From positions 1 to 64,000 of the forward strand of contig NZ_RYDL01000002.1 of NCBI RefSeq assembly GCF_003968755.1: 64,000 nt of DNA, given 5' to 3'. The stretch is from Flavobacterium sp. RSP15 (GTDB taxonomy: Bacteria > Bacteroidota > Bacteroidia > Flavobacteriales > Flavobacteriaceae). The notes under the pieces are model-generated. The model saw only the letters and a list, made by a program, of their open reading frames with translations. It made no database searches and was not told the origin of the DNA. Made by a program: the position numbers and the translations under genes. This document shows positions 1 through 9,713 of the stretch, one piece after another (positions within the stretch are counted from its first letter, which is position 1; the number at the start of each line of letters is the position of its first letter).

Positions 1-38
1 GTCCGCTTCACATAGCGTGTTTCTTCATGTTTTTCCAT
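1..38 (-). CDS. IS3-like transposase OrfA, first 12 codons (partial)
   Basis: The ATG at bases 38-36 opens a frame reading MEKHEETRYVKR before the window edge. This charged start with RYVKR resembles the N-terminus of OrfA (helix-turn-helix protein) of IS3-family elements in Flavobacteriaceae, as far as I recall that family. Only 12 full codons are available, so this is a pointer rather than a firm call. The position just inside a TG-starting end supports it. Confidence 0.35.
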   Translation of the reverse strand, partial: MEKHEETRYVKR

Positions 39-77
39 TAGGATACTTTTTGTGTATCGCTATTTCAGGACGGGACA
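1..77 (-). mobile_element. End of an IS3-type insertion sequence (partial, runs off left edge)
   Basis: Read on the minus strand from base 77, the sequence begins TGTCCCGTCCTGAAATAG and reaches an ATG 39 bases later. The TG start and short leader before a transposase-like reading frame fit the left end of an IS3-family element. The element would extend leftward out of the window. The other end and the target duplication cannot be seen, so the boundary at 77 is inferred from the TGTCCC start alone. Confidence 0.4.
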
Positions 78-154
78 CATCCTTAAAATAAAAGCCCTTT
101 TTTATTCAACCATTTAAAAAAAATTTCAAGACTAAAGCAGCCTTTGTTTAAAAC

Positions 155-182
155 AAAAAAATCCCGACTAGTCGGGATTTTA
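155..182 (-). terminator. Rho-independent terminator of the rimP-nusA-infB operon
   Basis: ATCCCGACTAGTCGGGAT (161-178) is a perfect palindrome. On the minus strand it is followed by a run of T (plus-strand A run 155-160). It lies about 20 bases beyond the infB stop codon. Confidence 0.85.
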
Positions 183-200
183 ATTATAAATAATACAATT

Positions 201-3095
201 CTATTTCAATTTCTTCTTAATTGCTACCTCATGGTAAGATTCAATAACATCTCTTTCCTCAATGTCATTATATCCCTTGATCTGAATTCCACAATCATAG
301 CCTTTAGCAACCTCTTTAACATCATCTTTGAAACGTTTCAGTGCTATCAGTTCACCTGTATGCACCACCACACCATCTCTAATGATTCTCATTTTAGCAC
401 TTCTGGAAATTTTACCGTCCATTACCATACAACCCGCAATTGAACCAACTTTAGAGATTTTGAATATCTCTCTGATCTCCGCAGTACCCAGAATCTCTTC
501 TTTCATTTCCGGAGCTAACATCCCTTCCATGGCATCTTTCAAGTCATCAATTGCAGCATAAATAATAGAATAGTAACGGATATCGATTTCTTCTTTATCT
601 GCTAATTGTCTTGCGTTTCCAGCAGGACGAACATTGAATCCGATGATGATTGCATCCGATGCCGAAGCCAACATTACGTCAGTTTCTGTAATTGCACCAA
701 CCCCTTTATGAATAATATTAATTTGAATTTCTTCGGTAGATAATTTAGAGAACGAATCAGACAATGCTTCAACAGAACCATCCACATCTCCCTTAAGGAT
801 AATATTTAATTCTTTAAATTGACCCAATGCTATTCTTCGTCCAATTTCATCCAATGTAATGTGTCGTTGTGTACGTACAGACTGCTCACGCATCAATTGA
901 GAACGTTTTGAAGCAATTTGTTTGGCTTCTTTTTCATCTTCAAAAATATTGAACTTATCCCCTGCAGTGGCTGCTCCATCAAGACCCAGAACAGAAACCG
1001 GAGTTGAAGGTCCCGCAACTGTAACTATATTCCCTCTTTCATCATGCATGGCTTTTATCTTACCATGATGCTTCCCTGCTAACATATAATCACCAACTCG
1101 TAACGTTCCGTGCTGTACTAATATGGTAGAAACATATCCTTTTCCTTTATCAAGAAATGCCTCAACCACTGTACCTTGAGCCGCTTTATTTGGATTTGAT
1201 TTTAAATCTAAAAGTTCTGCTTCTAACAATACCTTCTCTAATAATTCTTTGACACCTGTACCAACTTTTGCAGAGATATCATGAGATTGAATTTTTCCAC
1301 CCCAATCTTCTACTAGTAAATTCATACCCGCTAATCTTTCTTTTACTTTTTCAGGATTGGCATTTGGCTTGTCAATTTTATTAATGGCAAATATAATAGG
1401 AACGCCTGCTGCTTGAGCATGACTGATCGCTTCTTTCGTTTGTGGCATGATGTCATCATCCGCAGCAATCACAATAATTGCAATATCCGTAACTTGAGCA
1501 CCACGCGCGCGCATCGCTGTAAAAGCTTCGTGACCCGGTGTATCTAAGAATGCAATTTTTTGTCCGTTATCCAAAGTTACTCCGTAGGCACCAATATGTT
1601 GTGTAATTCCTCCAGACTCCCCTGCGATTACGTTTTCTTTACGAACGTAATCCAGTAACGATGTTTTACCGTGATCGACGTGACCCATAACCGTAACAAT
1701 AGGCGCTCTGAAAACCAAATCTTCCTCTTTATCAGCAACTACCTGAATGGCCTCTTCAATATCTACCGTGATAAATTCAACTTCATAACCAAACTCATCC
1801 GCAACAATTGTCAATGTTTCCGCATCAAGACGCTGATTCATCGTAACCATGATTCCAAGCGACATACAAGTTCCAATAACTTTTGTAATTGGCACATCCA
1901 TCATGATAGCAATTTCACCAACGGTAACAAATTCAGTAACCTTAATCGTTTTACTTCCTTCGTCTATAGCTCTTTGCTCGTCATCTGATTTTTGACGATG
2001 CGTATCTCTCTTATCTCTTCTATATTTAGCAGCTTTAGATTTACCTCCTTTTCCTTGAAGTTTTTCTAAAGTCTCTCTAATTTGGTTTTTTACTTCTTCT
2101 TCCGTAGGCTCTACTTTAGCAACAATAGCAGGCCTGTTTCCTCTTACGAAACCAGGTCTTGCACTTCTGTTAGCATTAAATCCGCCACCACCAACATTTG
2201 GCGTAATCTTGTTAGGATTTGGCGCTCCCGGAACTCCAGGCGGCCTTGGAGCTCCCGGTTTAGGAGCAATCCTTTTACGCTTATTTTTATTTGCATTAGC
2301 ATTAGCCGCAGCCGATCCTGGAGCACCCGGTTTATTAGGAGTGATTTTAGGTTCTTCTTTTTTCTTTTTTGGTTTGTTGAATTGTGACAAATCAATGATT
2401 TGCCCTGTCAAAGTAGTTCCTGATAATTTTTGATATTGCGTTGTGATGGTTTCATCAACAGGCACGTCATCAGTTTTAGCGATTTCCGTTTTCGCTACCT
2501 CTTTTGGTTCAGCAGGGACTGCTTTTACAGTCTCTTTTTTTACCTCTTTAATTCCAACAACCGGTTTTATCTCTTTTTTATCTGAAACAGGTTTTTCTTC
2601 TAAAGATTTTTCTGGCGACCGTTTTTCTGTTGAAGCTTCTTTTTGAATTGCTTTCCCCTCCGCTACTTTAGCAACTGGAGTCTCCACTTTTTCAATCGCC
2701 TTCGCAGGAGGAACGATGGAAGGTTTTTTAGGATTAAGATCAATCTTACCTACCTGAACAGGACCCGCTATAACTGCTCTCGCCTTTATCACTTCTTGCT
2801 GTTTCAGACGCTCTTCCTCAATCTTACGTTTGTCTTCGATTTCTTTCTCTCGTTCTAAACGCAAAGCCTCTTTTTCTTTTCTTTTTTCTTCCCCAACTTC
2901 TTTCGAAGCTTCTTTATTCCCTTTGTCACCTGCAAATTGACCGCACAAGACATTGTATACATCATCAGAAATTTTTGTGTTTGGGTTTGCTTCAATAGCT
3001 ATCCCTTTATCTTTTAGATAATCCACAGCTCTTTCCAAAGAAATATTCAATTCCCTTAAAACTTTGTTTATTCTAATAATTCTCTCTTCAGACAT
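201..3095 (-). CDS. infB: Translation initiation factor IF-2
   Basis: IF-2 is the GTPase that delivers initiator fMet-tRNA to the 30S subunit and promotes subunit joining. The 964-residue protein has an N-terminal IF2N helical domain. A long Lys/Glu/Pro-rich linker (about 60-330, with a Gly/Pro/Asn-rich stretch) and a second IF2N-like segment near 390-440 follow. The G domain has G1 GHVDHGKT (471-478), G3 DTPGH and G4 NKID, then come domains II-IV. The length is normal for Bacteroidota, which carry long N-terminal extensions. It is the last gene of rimP-nusA-infB, 112 bases after nusA, and a strong terminator follows. Nothing is missing. Confidence 0.98.
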   Translation of the reverse strand: MSEERIIRINKVLRELNISLERAVDYLKDKGIAIEANPNTKISDDVYNVLCGQFAGDKGNKEASKEVGEEKRKEKEALRLEREKEIEDKRKIEEERLKQQEVIKARAVIAGPVQVGKIDLNPKKPSIVPPAKAIEKVETPVAKVAEGKAIQKEASTEKRSPEKSLEEKPVSDKKEIKPVVGIKEVKKETVKAVPAEPKEVAKTEIAKTDDVPVDETITTQYQKLSGTTLTGQIIDLSQFNKPKKKKEEPKITPNKPGAPGSAAANANANKNKRKRIAPKPGAPRPPGVPGAPNPNKITPNVGGGGFNANRSARPGFVRGNRPAIVAKVEPTEEEVKNQIRETLEKLQGKGGKSKAAKYRRDKRDTHRQKSDDEQRAIDEGSKTIKVTEFVTVGEIAIMMDVPITKVIGTCMSLGIMVTMNQRLDAETLTIVADEFGYEVEFITVDIEEAIQVVADKEEDLVFRAPIVTVMGHVDHGKTSLLDYVRKENVIAGESGGITQHIGAYGVTLDNGQKIAFLDTPGHEAFTAMRARGAQVTDIAIIVIAADDDIMPQTKEAISHAQAAGVPIIFAINKIDKPNANPEKVKERLAGMNLLVEDWGGKIQSHDISAKVGTGVKELLEKVLLEAELLDLKSNPNKAAQGTVVEAFLDKGKGYVSTILVQHGTLRVGDYMLAGKHHGKIKAMHDERGNIVTVAGPSTPVSVLGLDGAATAGDKFNIFEDEKEAKQIASKRSQLMREQSVRTQRHITLDEIGRRIALGQFKELNIILKGDVDGSVEALSDSFSKLSTEEIQINIIHKGVGAITETDVMLASASDAIIIGFNVRPAGNARQLADKEEIDIRYYSIIYAAIDDLKDAMEGMLAPEMKEEILGTAEIREIFKISKVGSIAGCMVMDGKISRSAKMRIIRDGVVVHTGELIALKRFKDDVKEVAKGYDCGIQIKGYNDIEERDVIESYHEVAIKKKLK

Positions 3096-3207
3096 AAAAC
3101 CTTTTTATTATTACCTTTTTTGTTATTCCTCACTTTACTCCCGACTCGATACCTACCGAGCAAGAATTAATTGTAAAATGGCATGTTTATCGTTGAAGAT
3201 TTAATGA

Positions 3208-4461
3208 CTAACTATCAAATTCTTCTTTCAATATTCTCATTACATCCAGAATCGTTTCCTCTTCCAGGTCTGTTCTTCGTACTAAATCTTCTACATCTTG
3301 CTTTAAGATACTTTTTGCAGTATCCAATCCAATTTTTGCAAATTCTTCAATAACCCAGTCTTCAATTTCATCTGAAAACTCTGTTAATTCAACATCATCA
3401 TCATCAGCGGTAGCACCAGCAACATCACCTTCACGAATAACGTCTAATTCATAGCCCGTTAGTAAGCCCGCTAATTTGATATTGTGTCCCCCACGACCAA
3501 TTGCTTTTGAAACCTCTTCAAGCTTCAAGAAAACCTCCGCTCTTTTAGTCTCTTCATTAATCTTGATTGAAGATACTTTTGCAGGGCTTAATGCTCTTGT
3601 GATAAACAATTGAATGTTGCTTGTATAATTGATAACATCTATATTTTCATTACCTAATTCACGTACGATTCCATGAATACGAGACCCTTTCATACCCACA
3701 CAGGCACCCACAGGATCTATTCTGTCGTCATAAGAATCAACAGCTACTTTTGCTTTTTCGCCAGGTATTCTAACCACTTTCTTTACCATGATTAAACCAT
3801 CAAATACTTCTGGAATTTCTTGCTCAAACAATTTTTCCAAGAATTTCTCTGAAGTTCTAGACATAATAATTTGAGGTTTATTTCCCTTCAACTCAACGCT
3901 TTCAATTATCCCTCTTACATTATCCCCCTTGCGGAAAAAATCAGAAGGTATTTGTTTTTCTTTTGGCAAAATAATTTCATTGCCTTCATCATCAACTAAA
4001 ATCACAACTCTTGGACGCACGTGGTGCACTTCAGCGGTGTAAATATCTCCTATTAAATCTTTAAACTGCTTGTAAAGATTGGTGTTATCGTGTTCATGAA
4101 TTTTAGAAATCAAATTCTGACGCAAAGCTAAAATTGCTCTTCTTCCTAAATCAATTAATTTAACTTCTTCAGAAACCTCTTCTCCAATTTCAAAATCAGG
4201 CTCTATTTTTCTAGCTTCAGTCAATGTAATTTCAAGGTGATCAAAATCCAAGTCTTCATCCGCAACAATTACTCTTCTTTGCCAAATCTCCATATCTCCT
4301 TTATCAGGATTTATAATGATATCGAAATTATCATCTGAACCGTATTTTTTTTTCAATGCATTTCTAAATACATCTTCTAAAATTGCCATAAGCGTTACAC
4401 GATCAATAAGTTTATCATCTTTAAACTCTGAGAATGAATCGATCAATGCTAAATTTTCCAT
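3208..4461 (-). CDS. nusA: Transcription termination/antitermination factor NusA
   Basis: NusA binds RNA polymerase and nascent RNA and modulates pausing, intrinsic termination and antitermination. The 417 residues comprise an N-terminal polymerase-binding domain (about 1-125), an S1 domain (about 130-200) and tandem KH domains. The KH region includes the segment VGACVGMKGSRIHGIV and a second GRGGHNIKLA loop. An acidic C-terminal segment follows (DDDDVELTEFSDEIEDW). It lacks the two acidic repeats of the longer E. coli protein, which is usual for Bacteroidota. It starts 13 bases after rimP and is probably co-transcribed with it. Autoregulation through the rimP leader hairpin is plausible but unproven. 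Confidence 0.97.
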   Translation of the reverse strand: MENLALIDSFSEFKDDKLIDRVTLMAILEDVFRNALKKKYGSDDNFDIIINPDKGDMEIWQRRVIVADEDLDFDHLEITLTEARKIEPDFEIGEEVSEEVKLIDLGRRAILALRQNLISKIHEHDNTNLYKQFKDLIGDIYTAEVHHVRPRVVILVDDEGNEIILPKEKQIPSDFFRKGDNVRGIIESVELKGNKPQIIMSRTSEKFLEKLFEQEIPEVFDGLIMVKKVVRIPGEKAKVAVDSYDDRIDPVGACVGMKGSRIHGIVRELGNENIDVINYTSNIQLFITRALSPAKVSSIKINEETKRAEVFLKLEEVSKAIGRGGHNIKLAGLLTGYELDVIREGDVAGATADDDDVELTEFSDEIEDWVIEEFAKIGLDTAKSILKQDVEDLVRRTDLEEETILDVMRILKEEFDS

Positions 4462-4474
4462 GCGAATTCTTTAA

Positions 4475-4939
4475 TTAAAATGTTACTGTAACAATTGCTT
4501 CTTTAATGTCTCCATAAGGCAGTTTAAGTTCTTTTTGAACGGTCTCCTTCCCTTTACCTATCTTTTTTGGCTCTCTTGCTTCCCATGACAAAATTACAAA
4601 ATCATCATTAGCTTCCACTAATTCCGCTTCAATTATTTCTGCTCCAGTCTTCACAATCAATGTACGCCCTATATTTTTCTTGTATTGTCTGATCAATTTC
4701 AATGGAGATCCTACTCCTACCGAAGCCACTTCTAAAGAAAAATCCTGCTCCTCACGGTCCAGGTTATTGTCTAGGGAACGGCTCACATCAATACAATCCT
4801 GAAGCGCCACTCCATTATCCCCATCCAAGGTCACAATAACCTTAAAAGCATCCGTGATAATCAGGTCTATCAAAAAAATTGACGGCTTCTCCACCAGGCC
4901 TTCTGCCAATAACGTGCTTACTTTTTCTTTAAATGTCAT
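4475..4939 (-). CDS. rimP: Ribosome maturation factor RimP
   Basis: RimP assists maturation of the 30S subunit. The 154-residue protein has the alpha/beta N-domain with the conserved [14 protein letters not shown] and [11 protein letters not shown] segments and a C-terminal SH3-like barrel, the normal two-domain layout. I chose the ATG at 4939 (MTFKEKVST). A longer frame opens at 4975, but its extra 12 codons are encoded by a perfect GC-rich hairpin in the leader and do not resemble the family N-terminus. It is the first gene of rimP-nusA-infB. A TTG-N18-TATATTTG promoter lies upstream. Confidence 0.95.
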   Translation of the reverse strand: MTFKEKVSTLLAEGLVEKPSIFLIDLIITDAFKVIVTLDGDNGVALQDCIDVSRSLDNNLDREEQDFSLEVASVGVGSPLKLIRQYKKNIGRTLIVKTGAEIIEAELVEANDDFVILSWEAREPKKIGKGKETVQKELKLPYGDIKEAIVTVTF

Positions 4940-4947
4940 ACGCTTAT

Positions 4948-4973
4948 AAAAAGAGGGGACATTTAGTCCCCTC
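4948..4973 (-). promoter_or_regulatory. Terminator-like hairpin in the rimP leader (candidate attenuator)
   Basis: On the minus strand GAGGGGAC (4973-4966), a 5-base loop and GTCCCCTC (4960-4953) form an 8-bp GC-rich stem followed at once by five T residues. The rimP ATG is only 13 bases further on. The gene upstream is divergent, so no upstream transcript needs terminating here. The hairpin lies between the inferred start of transcription and the first codon, as an attenuator would. Confidence 0.6.
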
Positions 4974-5001
4974 ATTATCTAGATTTTAATAAATAACGGT
5001 G

Positions 5002-5030
5002 CAAATATAGTGTTTTTTTTTATAAACCAA
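5002..5030 (-). promoter_or_regulatory. Promoter of rimP-nusA-infB
   Basis: On the minus strand TTG (5030-5028), 18 bases, then TATATTTG (5009-5002). This matches the Bacteroidota pattern TTG-N17..23-TAnnTTTG. Transcription would start near 4996 and give a leader of about 57 bases containing the hairpin. Confidence 0.7.
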
Positions 5031-5039
5031 AATAATCGA

Positions 5040-5066
5040 TTGCTCTAAAATAATTTCTTATCTTTA
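5040..5066 (+). promoter_or_regulatory. Possible promoter of the universal stress protein gene
   Basis: TTG (5040-5042), 16 bases, TATCTTTA (5059-5066). The spacing is one base short and the last -7 base is A instead of G, so this is a weaker match than the divergent rimP promoter next to it. Confidence 0.4.
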
Positions 5067-5115
5067 ATGAACAATTCAAAACAACAGTTTTACCATAATT
5101 TAACACGCTGTAATT

Positions 5116-5940
5116 ATGAAACGTATTTTAGTCCCAACCGATTTTTCTGATCATGCCGGAAACGCTCTAAAAGTGGCTGCTGTAATTGCAAGAAAAAACA
5201 AGTGTGAAATATTCCTATTGCATTTGTTAGAACTCCCAAACCACATGAATGACTCTGTTACTGGAGCAGACATTACTCCGGCGCTTATGTTGTTCATCAA
5301 AAAAGTTAACGAAAACCTTCAAAAAATAAAAGAACAGCCCTACTTGAAAGGAATTCCGGTACATGTCTCTGTACAATTTGAAAAAGCTTTTAGCGGTATT
5401 TTATCCTTTAACAAAAAGAATAAAATTGATTTAATCGTTATGGGCTCTCATGGCACTTCAGGCATTGAAGAAATCATTATTGGCTCTAATACTGAAAAAG
5501 TGGTCCGACTCTCCGAAATTCCAGTTTTAGTTATAAAAAAAGATGTAGGTAAATTAAAATTTAAAAATTTCGTCTTTGCCTCTGATTTTTCAAAAGAAGC
5601 TAAAAAGCCTTTTAAAAAAATGATGGAGTTCGCGAAGATCTTTGATGCCAATTTGTTTTTAGTCATGATTTGCACTCCCAATAGTTTTAAGACCACTCTT
5701 GCTGCCGAAAAGGTGATGGGCGCTTTTATGGCTGAATTTGATCTTCCAAACTACTCCTCACATCTATTTAATGATGCAAATATTGAAAGTGGAATAATCA
5801 ATTTTTCAAAAACAATAGATGCTGATTTAATTGGCCTTTGCACTCATGGCAGAACTGGTTTAGCGCATTTTTTTAACGGAAGCATCAGTGAGGACTTAGT
5901 AAACCACACCACCAGACCTGTTATCATTTTTAGAATTTAA
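5116..5940 (+). CDS. Universal stress protein, tandem UspA domains
   Basis: A 274-residue cytoplasmic protein with two UspA folds (about 1-143 and 148-274). The first domain keeps the nucleotide-binding signature G-x2-G-x9-G-S in GSHGTSGIEEIIIGS. In the second (CTHGRTGLAHFFNGS) the first glycine is replaced by cysteine, so only the N-terminal half may bind ATP in the classical way. Such tandem proteins are thought to help survival under stress or growth arrest; the exact role here is unknown. It is monocistronic and divergent from rimP. The start is the only ATG before the family motif (MKRILVPTDFS). Confidence 0.9.
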   Translation: MKRILVPTDFSDHAGNALKVAAVIARKNKCEIFLLHLLELPNHMNDSVTGADITPALMLFIKKVNENLQKIKEQPYLKGIPVHVSVQFEKAFSGILSFNKKNKIDLIVMGSHGTSGIEEIIIGSNTEKVVRLSEIPVLVIKKDVGKLKFKNFVFASDFSKEAKKPFKKMMEFAKIFDANLFLVMICTPNSFKTTLAAEKVMGAFMAEFDLPNYSSHLFNDANIESGIINFSKTIDADLIGLCTHGRTGLAHFFNGSISEDLVNHTTRPVIIFRI

Positions 5941-6031
5941 CTCCTTTTGGCTTTGCAAAAACAACTAACCAACTTCACTCTCTTATCTCGGAAATCCCAA
6001 CAAACACTACTCAGAATTTTATCTATAAAAA

Positions 6032-6058
6032 AACCTCTCAGGAATTGAGAGGTTTTTT
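6032..6058. terminator. Bidirectional terminator between usp and tRNA-Gln
   Basis: AACCTCTCA (6032-6040), 5-base loop, TGAGAGGTT (6046-6054), with an A run before and a T run after. It can serve the plus-strand stress gene and the minus-strand tRNA, which converge here. Confidence 0.85.
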
Positions 6059-6059
6059 G

Positions 6060-6130
6060 TTGGTCTACAAGGACTCGAACCTTGAACGACTGCACCAAAA
6101 ACAGTTGTGTTACCATTACACCATAGACCA
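6060..6130 (-). tRNA. tRNA-Gln (anticodon TTG)
   Basis: The minus strand folds as a full cloverleaf. The acceptor stem is TGGTCTA/TAGACCA, the D arm is GTG..CAC, and the anticodon stem is ACTGT/GCAGT with the 7-base loop TTTTGGT, so the anticodon is TTG. The T arm is CAAGG-TTCGAGT-CCTTG. The 3' CCA is not encoded. A perfect-spacing promoter (6151-6180) lies upstream. Confidence 0.95.
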
Positions 6131-6150
6131 GCATTGCTGCTAAGCGAGTG

Positions 6151-6180
6151 CAAATTTAAAATAATATTTAGTTTGCACAA
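6151..6180 (-). promoter_or_regulatory. Promoter of tRNA-Gln
   Basis: On the minus strand TTG (6180-6178), 19 bases, TAAATTTG (6158-6151), an exact match to the Bacteroidota pattern, about 20 bases before the tRNA 5' end. Confidence 0.75.
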
Positions 6181-6368
6181 ATTTTTTTTGTCTTTTTATT
6201 AAAAAAATAACAACAAAAAATAAAATCAGCTGCAAAGCATCTCAAAAGAGCTTTACAATCAATTGATTATTGAATTTTATTACTTTTCCAGAAAATAGTG
6301 TTAATGCTACAAGGGTTAAATAAAAAAACATTTTCTTTGTAACTTACATTTAAACTAAATTTTAATAC

Positions 6369-9300
6369 ATGGACAAAGGAACATTCAACTTCAATAAATG
6401 GAACACAATTGTTGGTTGGTTAACATTTGGAATCGCATTATTAACTTACACTTTAACTGTTGAGCCTACTATGAGTTTTTGGGATTGTGGCGAATACATT
6501 TCCACCGCAGCAAAACTTCAAGTTGGCCACCCTCCGGGAGCTCCTTTATACCAGATGATTGGCGCTTTTTTTGCCATGTTTGCATCAGATGATCAACACA
6601 TTGCCTTAATGGTAAATATGATGTCTGTATTCTCGAGTGCCTTTACTATTTTATTCCTTTTTTGGTCTTCGTCTATACTTCTAAAAAAATTGATTTCCCG
6701 ATTTTCAGAGACTAACAGAAACAATGAAATCGTTATACTAGGAAGTTCATTTGTTGGTGCTTTAGCCTTCACCTTTTCAGATAGCTTTTGGTACAATGCT
6801 GTCGAGGCTGAGGTTTACGCCATGGCATCCTTGTTTATTGCCCTATTGTTTTGGCTGGGTTTACGCTGGGAGCAAGACATGAATACTCCAAGAGGAAATA
6901 AGTGGTTATTGATTATTTCTCTTGTTGTAGGACTTTCCTTTGGGGTTCACTTTATGGCATTACTAACAATTCCCGCAATAGGTTTTCTTTATTTTTTTAA
7001 AAACTATAAGGTAGTAACAGTTAAAAGTTTCTTTATTGCAAATGTTGTAGTAATTGCTATTTTGTTGTTTATTTTCAAATTGCTACTTCCTATGACCATG
7101 GGATTCTTTGGTAAAACAGAAGTTTTTATGGTCAATAGTTTAGGACTGCCGTTTGACTCGGGCACTGTGTTTGTTACAATAGCTTTGATTGCTTTCTTTT
7201 ACTTTGGATTGAAATACACCAAACAAAAAGGGTTTGTGTTCTACAACACCATAATTCTTTGCATCCTTTTTATTTTAATTGGTTTCTCGACATGGATGAT
7301 GCTACCCATTCGAGCAAATGCAAATACTGTAATCAATGAAAACAAACCGTCTGATGCCCGCGAAGTTTTAGCCTATTACAATAGAGAACAATATGGCGTA
7401 AATGCATTGTTCTATGGTCCACAATACACAGAGAATTTTGCCGGATTAGATGCCAATAATCCTTATTTAGACAAAGCACCCAATTATGAAAGAGATTATA
7501 AAACAGGGAAATATGTTATTGTCAATAATTATAAAAATGCTTCCCAAAATTCAGATGATAATCACAAAACCATTCTGCCAAGAATGTGGAGCGATGGACA
7601 TATTGAAAATTACATGAATTTTACCAATCCGCCTCAATTCAAATTAAATCCTAATTATCCTTACGAGGATGATTTAGCAAAATACGGTATTGATGCCAGT
7701 CAGCTTAGTGAAGAAGATTATAATAAAGCGATTGCTCAACTCAAAAATGAAACTCAAAAAATAATTTCTGAATTCAGACAAGCCTACGCACAAAAACAAA
7801 TTGACAACGAAGGATATGTCACCTTCCTAAAAAGTTATGGCGACTATTTGATTGTTGAAAAACCAACAACTGCGGACAATCTAGGTTTTATGGTAGAGTA
7901 TCAATTTGGATACATGTATTGGAGGTACTTGATGTGGAATTTTGTTGGCCGTCAAAATGATGTTCAGGGACGATACGATTATCTGGATGGCAACTGGCTC
8001 AGTGGTATAAAATTCATTGATGAATTGCATTTAGGAAGTCAGGACAACTTACCATCGGATGTATTGAACAATAAAGGTCGGAATGTATATTTCTTTTTGC
8101 CTTTTATTCTGGGCCTTATTGGACTTATGTATCATGCCAATAAGGATTTAAAAAGCTTTTATGTTTTGCTTGCCTTGTTCCTTTTTACGGGAATAGCCCT
8201 GAAAATTTATTTGAACGAAAGACCTTTTGAACCTCGAGAAAGGGATTATGCACTGGTAGGCTCCTTTTATGTATTTGCCATCTGGATAGGCTTTGGTGTA
8301 TACGCCTTGTATGAAAGCGTCAAAAAACACCTCGCTCCAAAAATAGCTGGCCCTCTCCTTATCGCATTAAGTTTAGTAGCAGCACCAATGCTTATGGCGT
8401 CACAAAACTGGGATGACCACGACCGTTCCGGCAAATATACCGCCTTGTCTATGGCAAAAGCGTATCTTACCTCGTGTGACCCTAATGCCATCTTATTCAC
8501 CATTGGAGACAATGACACTTTCCCGCTTTGGTACGCACAGGAAATTGAAAAAATAAGAACCGATGTCAAAATTGTAAACACCAGTTTATTCATGACGGAC
8601 TGGTATATCGATCAAATGAAAACCAAAACATACGAATCAGACCCGGTACCGGTTTCATTTACACACGAGGAATATGTAGGAGATAAATTAGATTATGTAG
8701 CCCATATTCCAAAAATTGAAAGTCGCTGGGATATAAAAGATTTTATCGATTTTATTAAAAATCCAAAATCAACGGTAGGAATGCAAAACGGACAAACCAT
8801 CCATTTTTACCCAACCAATAAGATTCGGATTCCCGTTGACAAAAATACGGTCATACAAAATAAAGTAGTATCCCCTAAATACAATGACGCTATAGTGTCT
8901 TACATTGATATCGACATCAAAGGGAATGCTTTGTACAAAAACAGATTAATGATGCTTGACATTGTTGCTAATAACAACTGGAAAAGACCCATTTATTTTA
9001 GCGGTGGTGCTTATGATAGCGAGGACTACCTCTGGATGAAAGAATATCTTCAACTCGAAGGTATGGTGTACAAACTAGTTCCAATAAAAACTCCAATGTC
9101 CAAAGATGGAAGTCCACTTGAAATGGGACAAATAGACACTGACAGAATGTATGCAAAGGTCATGAAATGGGATTGGGGAAATAGTGATAGTCCTTCTATT
9201 TATCATGATCCAGAAACCAGAAAAAACAGCATCACCTACCGAAACAATCTGTCAAGACTGATGAATCAGTTAATCCTGGAAGGACAGAAAGAAAAAGCCA

Positions 9301-9650
9301 AAAAAATCATTGATTTAGCTATGGCAAAAATGCCTTTGGACAGCTTTGGCTATTATTCATTAGTAGAACCTTTTGCGGGAGGCTATTATAAAACTGGCGA
9401 AAAAATAAAAGCCGAACAATTATTGGACCGATTAGTCTTTAAGTACCAAGAAAACCTCAACTATTATGGCAATCTTAAATCTTCTGAACAAAGCAGTATT
9501 GCAATTCCAATCATAACTGATATTGAGCGCTACAGAAGCCTCTTGCAAGTCATGAAAGAAAATGGCGATCTCGCATTTTACAATAAGAACAAAATTGTCT
9601 TCAATACGTACATCATAATGTTTGAACGTTTTGGACGCGACAAAGAGTAA
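6369..9650 (+). CDS. DUF2723 family membrane protein (putative GT-C type protein O-glycosyltransferase)
   Basis: A 1093-residue polytopic inner-membrane protein. The N-terminal half has many hydrophobic helices (from about 15-35 to 320 and again about 580-680). The first outer loop carries the FWDCGEY segment characteristic of DUF2723, in the place where GT-C enzymes such as protein O-mannosyltransferases hold a catalytic acidic pair. The C-terminal ~400 residues are soluble, with a TPR-like helical end (about 960-1090). Family knowledge suggests lipid-linked sugar transfer to exported proteins, but substrates are unproven. It is monocistronic and followed by a strong terminator. Length is normal for the family. 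Confidence 0.85.
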   Translation: MDKGTFNFNKWNTIVGWLTFGIALLTYTLTVEPTMSFWDCGEYISTAAKLQVGHPPGAPLYQMIGAFFAMFASDDQHIALMVNMMSVFSSAFTILFLFWSSSILLKKLISRFSETNRNNEIVILGSSFVGALAFTFSDSFWYNAVEAEVYAMASLFIALLFWLGLRWEQDMNTPRGNKWLLIISLVVGLSFGVHFMALLTIPAIGFLYFFKNYKVVTVKSFFIANVVVIAILLFIFKLLLPMTMGFFGKTEVFMVNSLGLPFDSGTVFVTIALIAFFYFGLKYTKQKGFVFYNTIILCILFILIGFSTWMMLPIRANANTVINENKPSDAREVLAYYNREQYGVNALFYGPQYTENFAGLDANNPYLDKAPNYERDYKTGKYVIVNNYKNASQNSDDNHKTILPRMWSDGHIENYMNFTNPPQFKLNPNYPYEDDLAKYGIDASQLSEEDYNKAIAQLKNETQKIISEFRQAYAQKQIDNEGYVTFLKSYGDYLIVEKPTTADNLGFMVEYQFGYMYWRYLMWNFVGRQNDVQGRYDYLDGNWLSGIKFIDELHLGSQDNLPSDVLNNKGRNVYFFLPFILGLIGLMYHANKDLKSFYVLLALFLFTGIALKIYLNERPFEPRERDYALVGSFYVFAIWIGFGVYALYESVKKHLAPKIAGPLLIALSLVAAPMLMASQNWDDHDRSGKYTALSMAKAYLTSCDPNAILFTIGDNDTFPLWYAQEIEKIRTDVKIVNTSLFMTDWYIDQMKTKTYESDPVPVSFTHEEYVGDKLDYVAHIPKIESRWDIKDFIDFIKNPKSTVGMQNGQTIHFYPTNKIRIPVDKNTVIQNKVVSPKYNDAIVSYIDIDIKGNALYKNRLMMLDIVANNNWKRPIYFSGGAYDSEDYLWMKEYLQLEGMVYKLVPIKTPMSKDGSPLEMGQIDTDRMYAKVMKWDWGNSDSPSIYHDPETRKNSITYRNNLSRLMNQLILEGQKEKAKKIIDLAMAKMPLDSFGYYSLVEPFAGGYYKTGEKIKAEQLLDRLVFKYQENLNYYGNLKSSEQSSIAIPIITDIERYRSLLQVMKENGDLAFYNKNKIVFNTYIIMFERFGRDKE

Positions 9651-9668
9651 TATTAGAGAGCCATTAAA

Positions 9669-9704
9669 AAAATAGCGACATTTTTCAATGTCGCTATTTT
9701 TTTT
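9669..9704 (+). terminator. Terminator after the DUF2723 gene
   Basis: AAAATAGCGACATT (9669-9682), TTTC loop, AATGTCGCTATTTT (9687-9700), then more T. A 14-bp perfect stem 19 bases after the stop codon. Confidence 0.9.
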
Positions 9705-9713
9705 AATTTTAAA

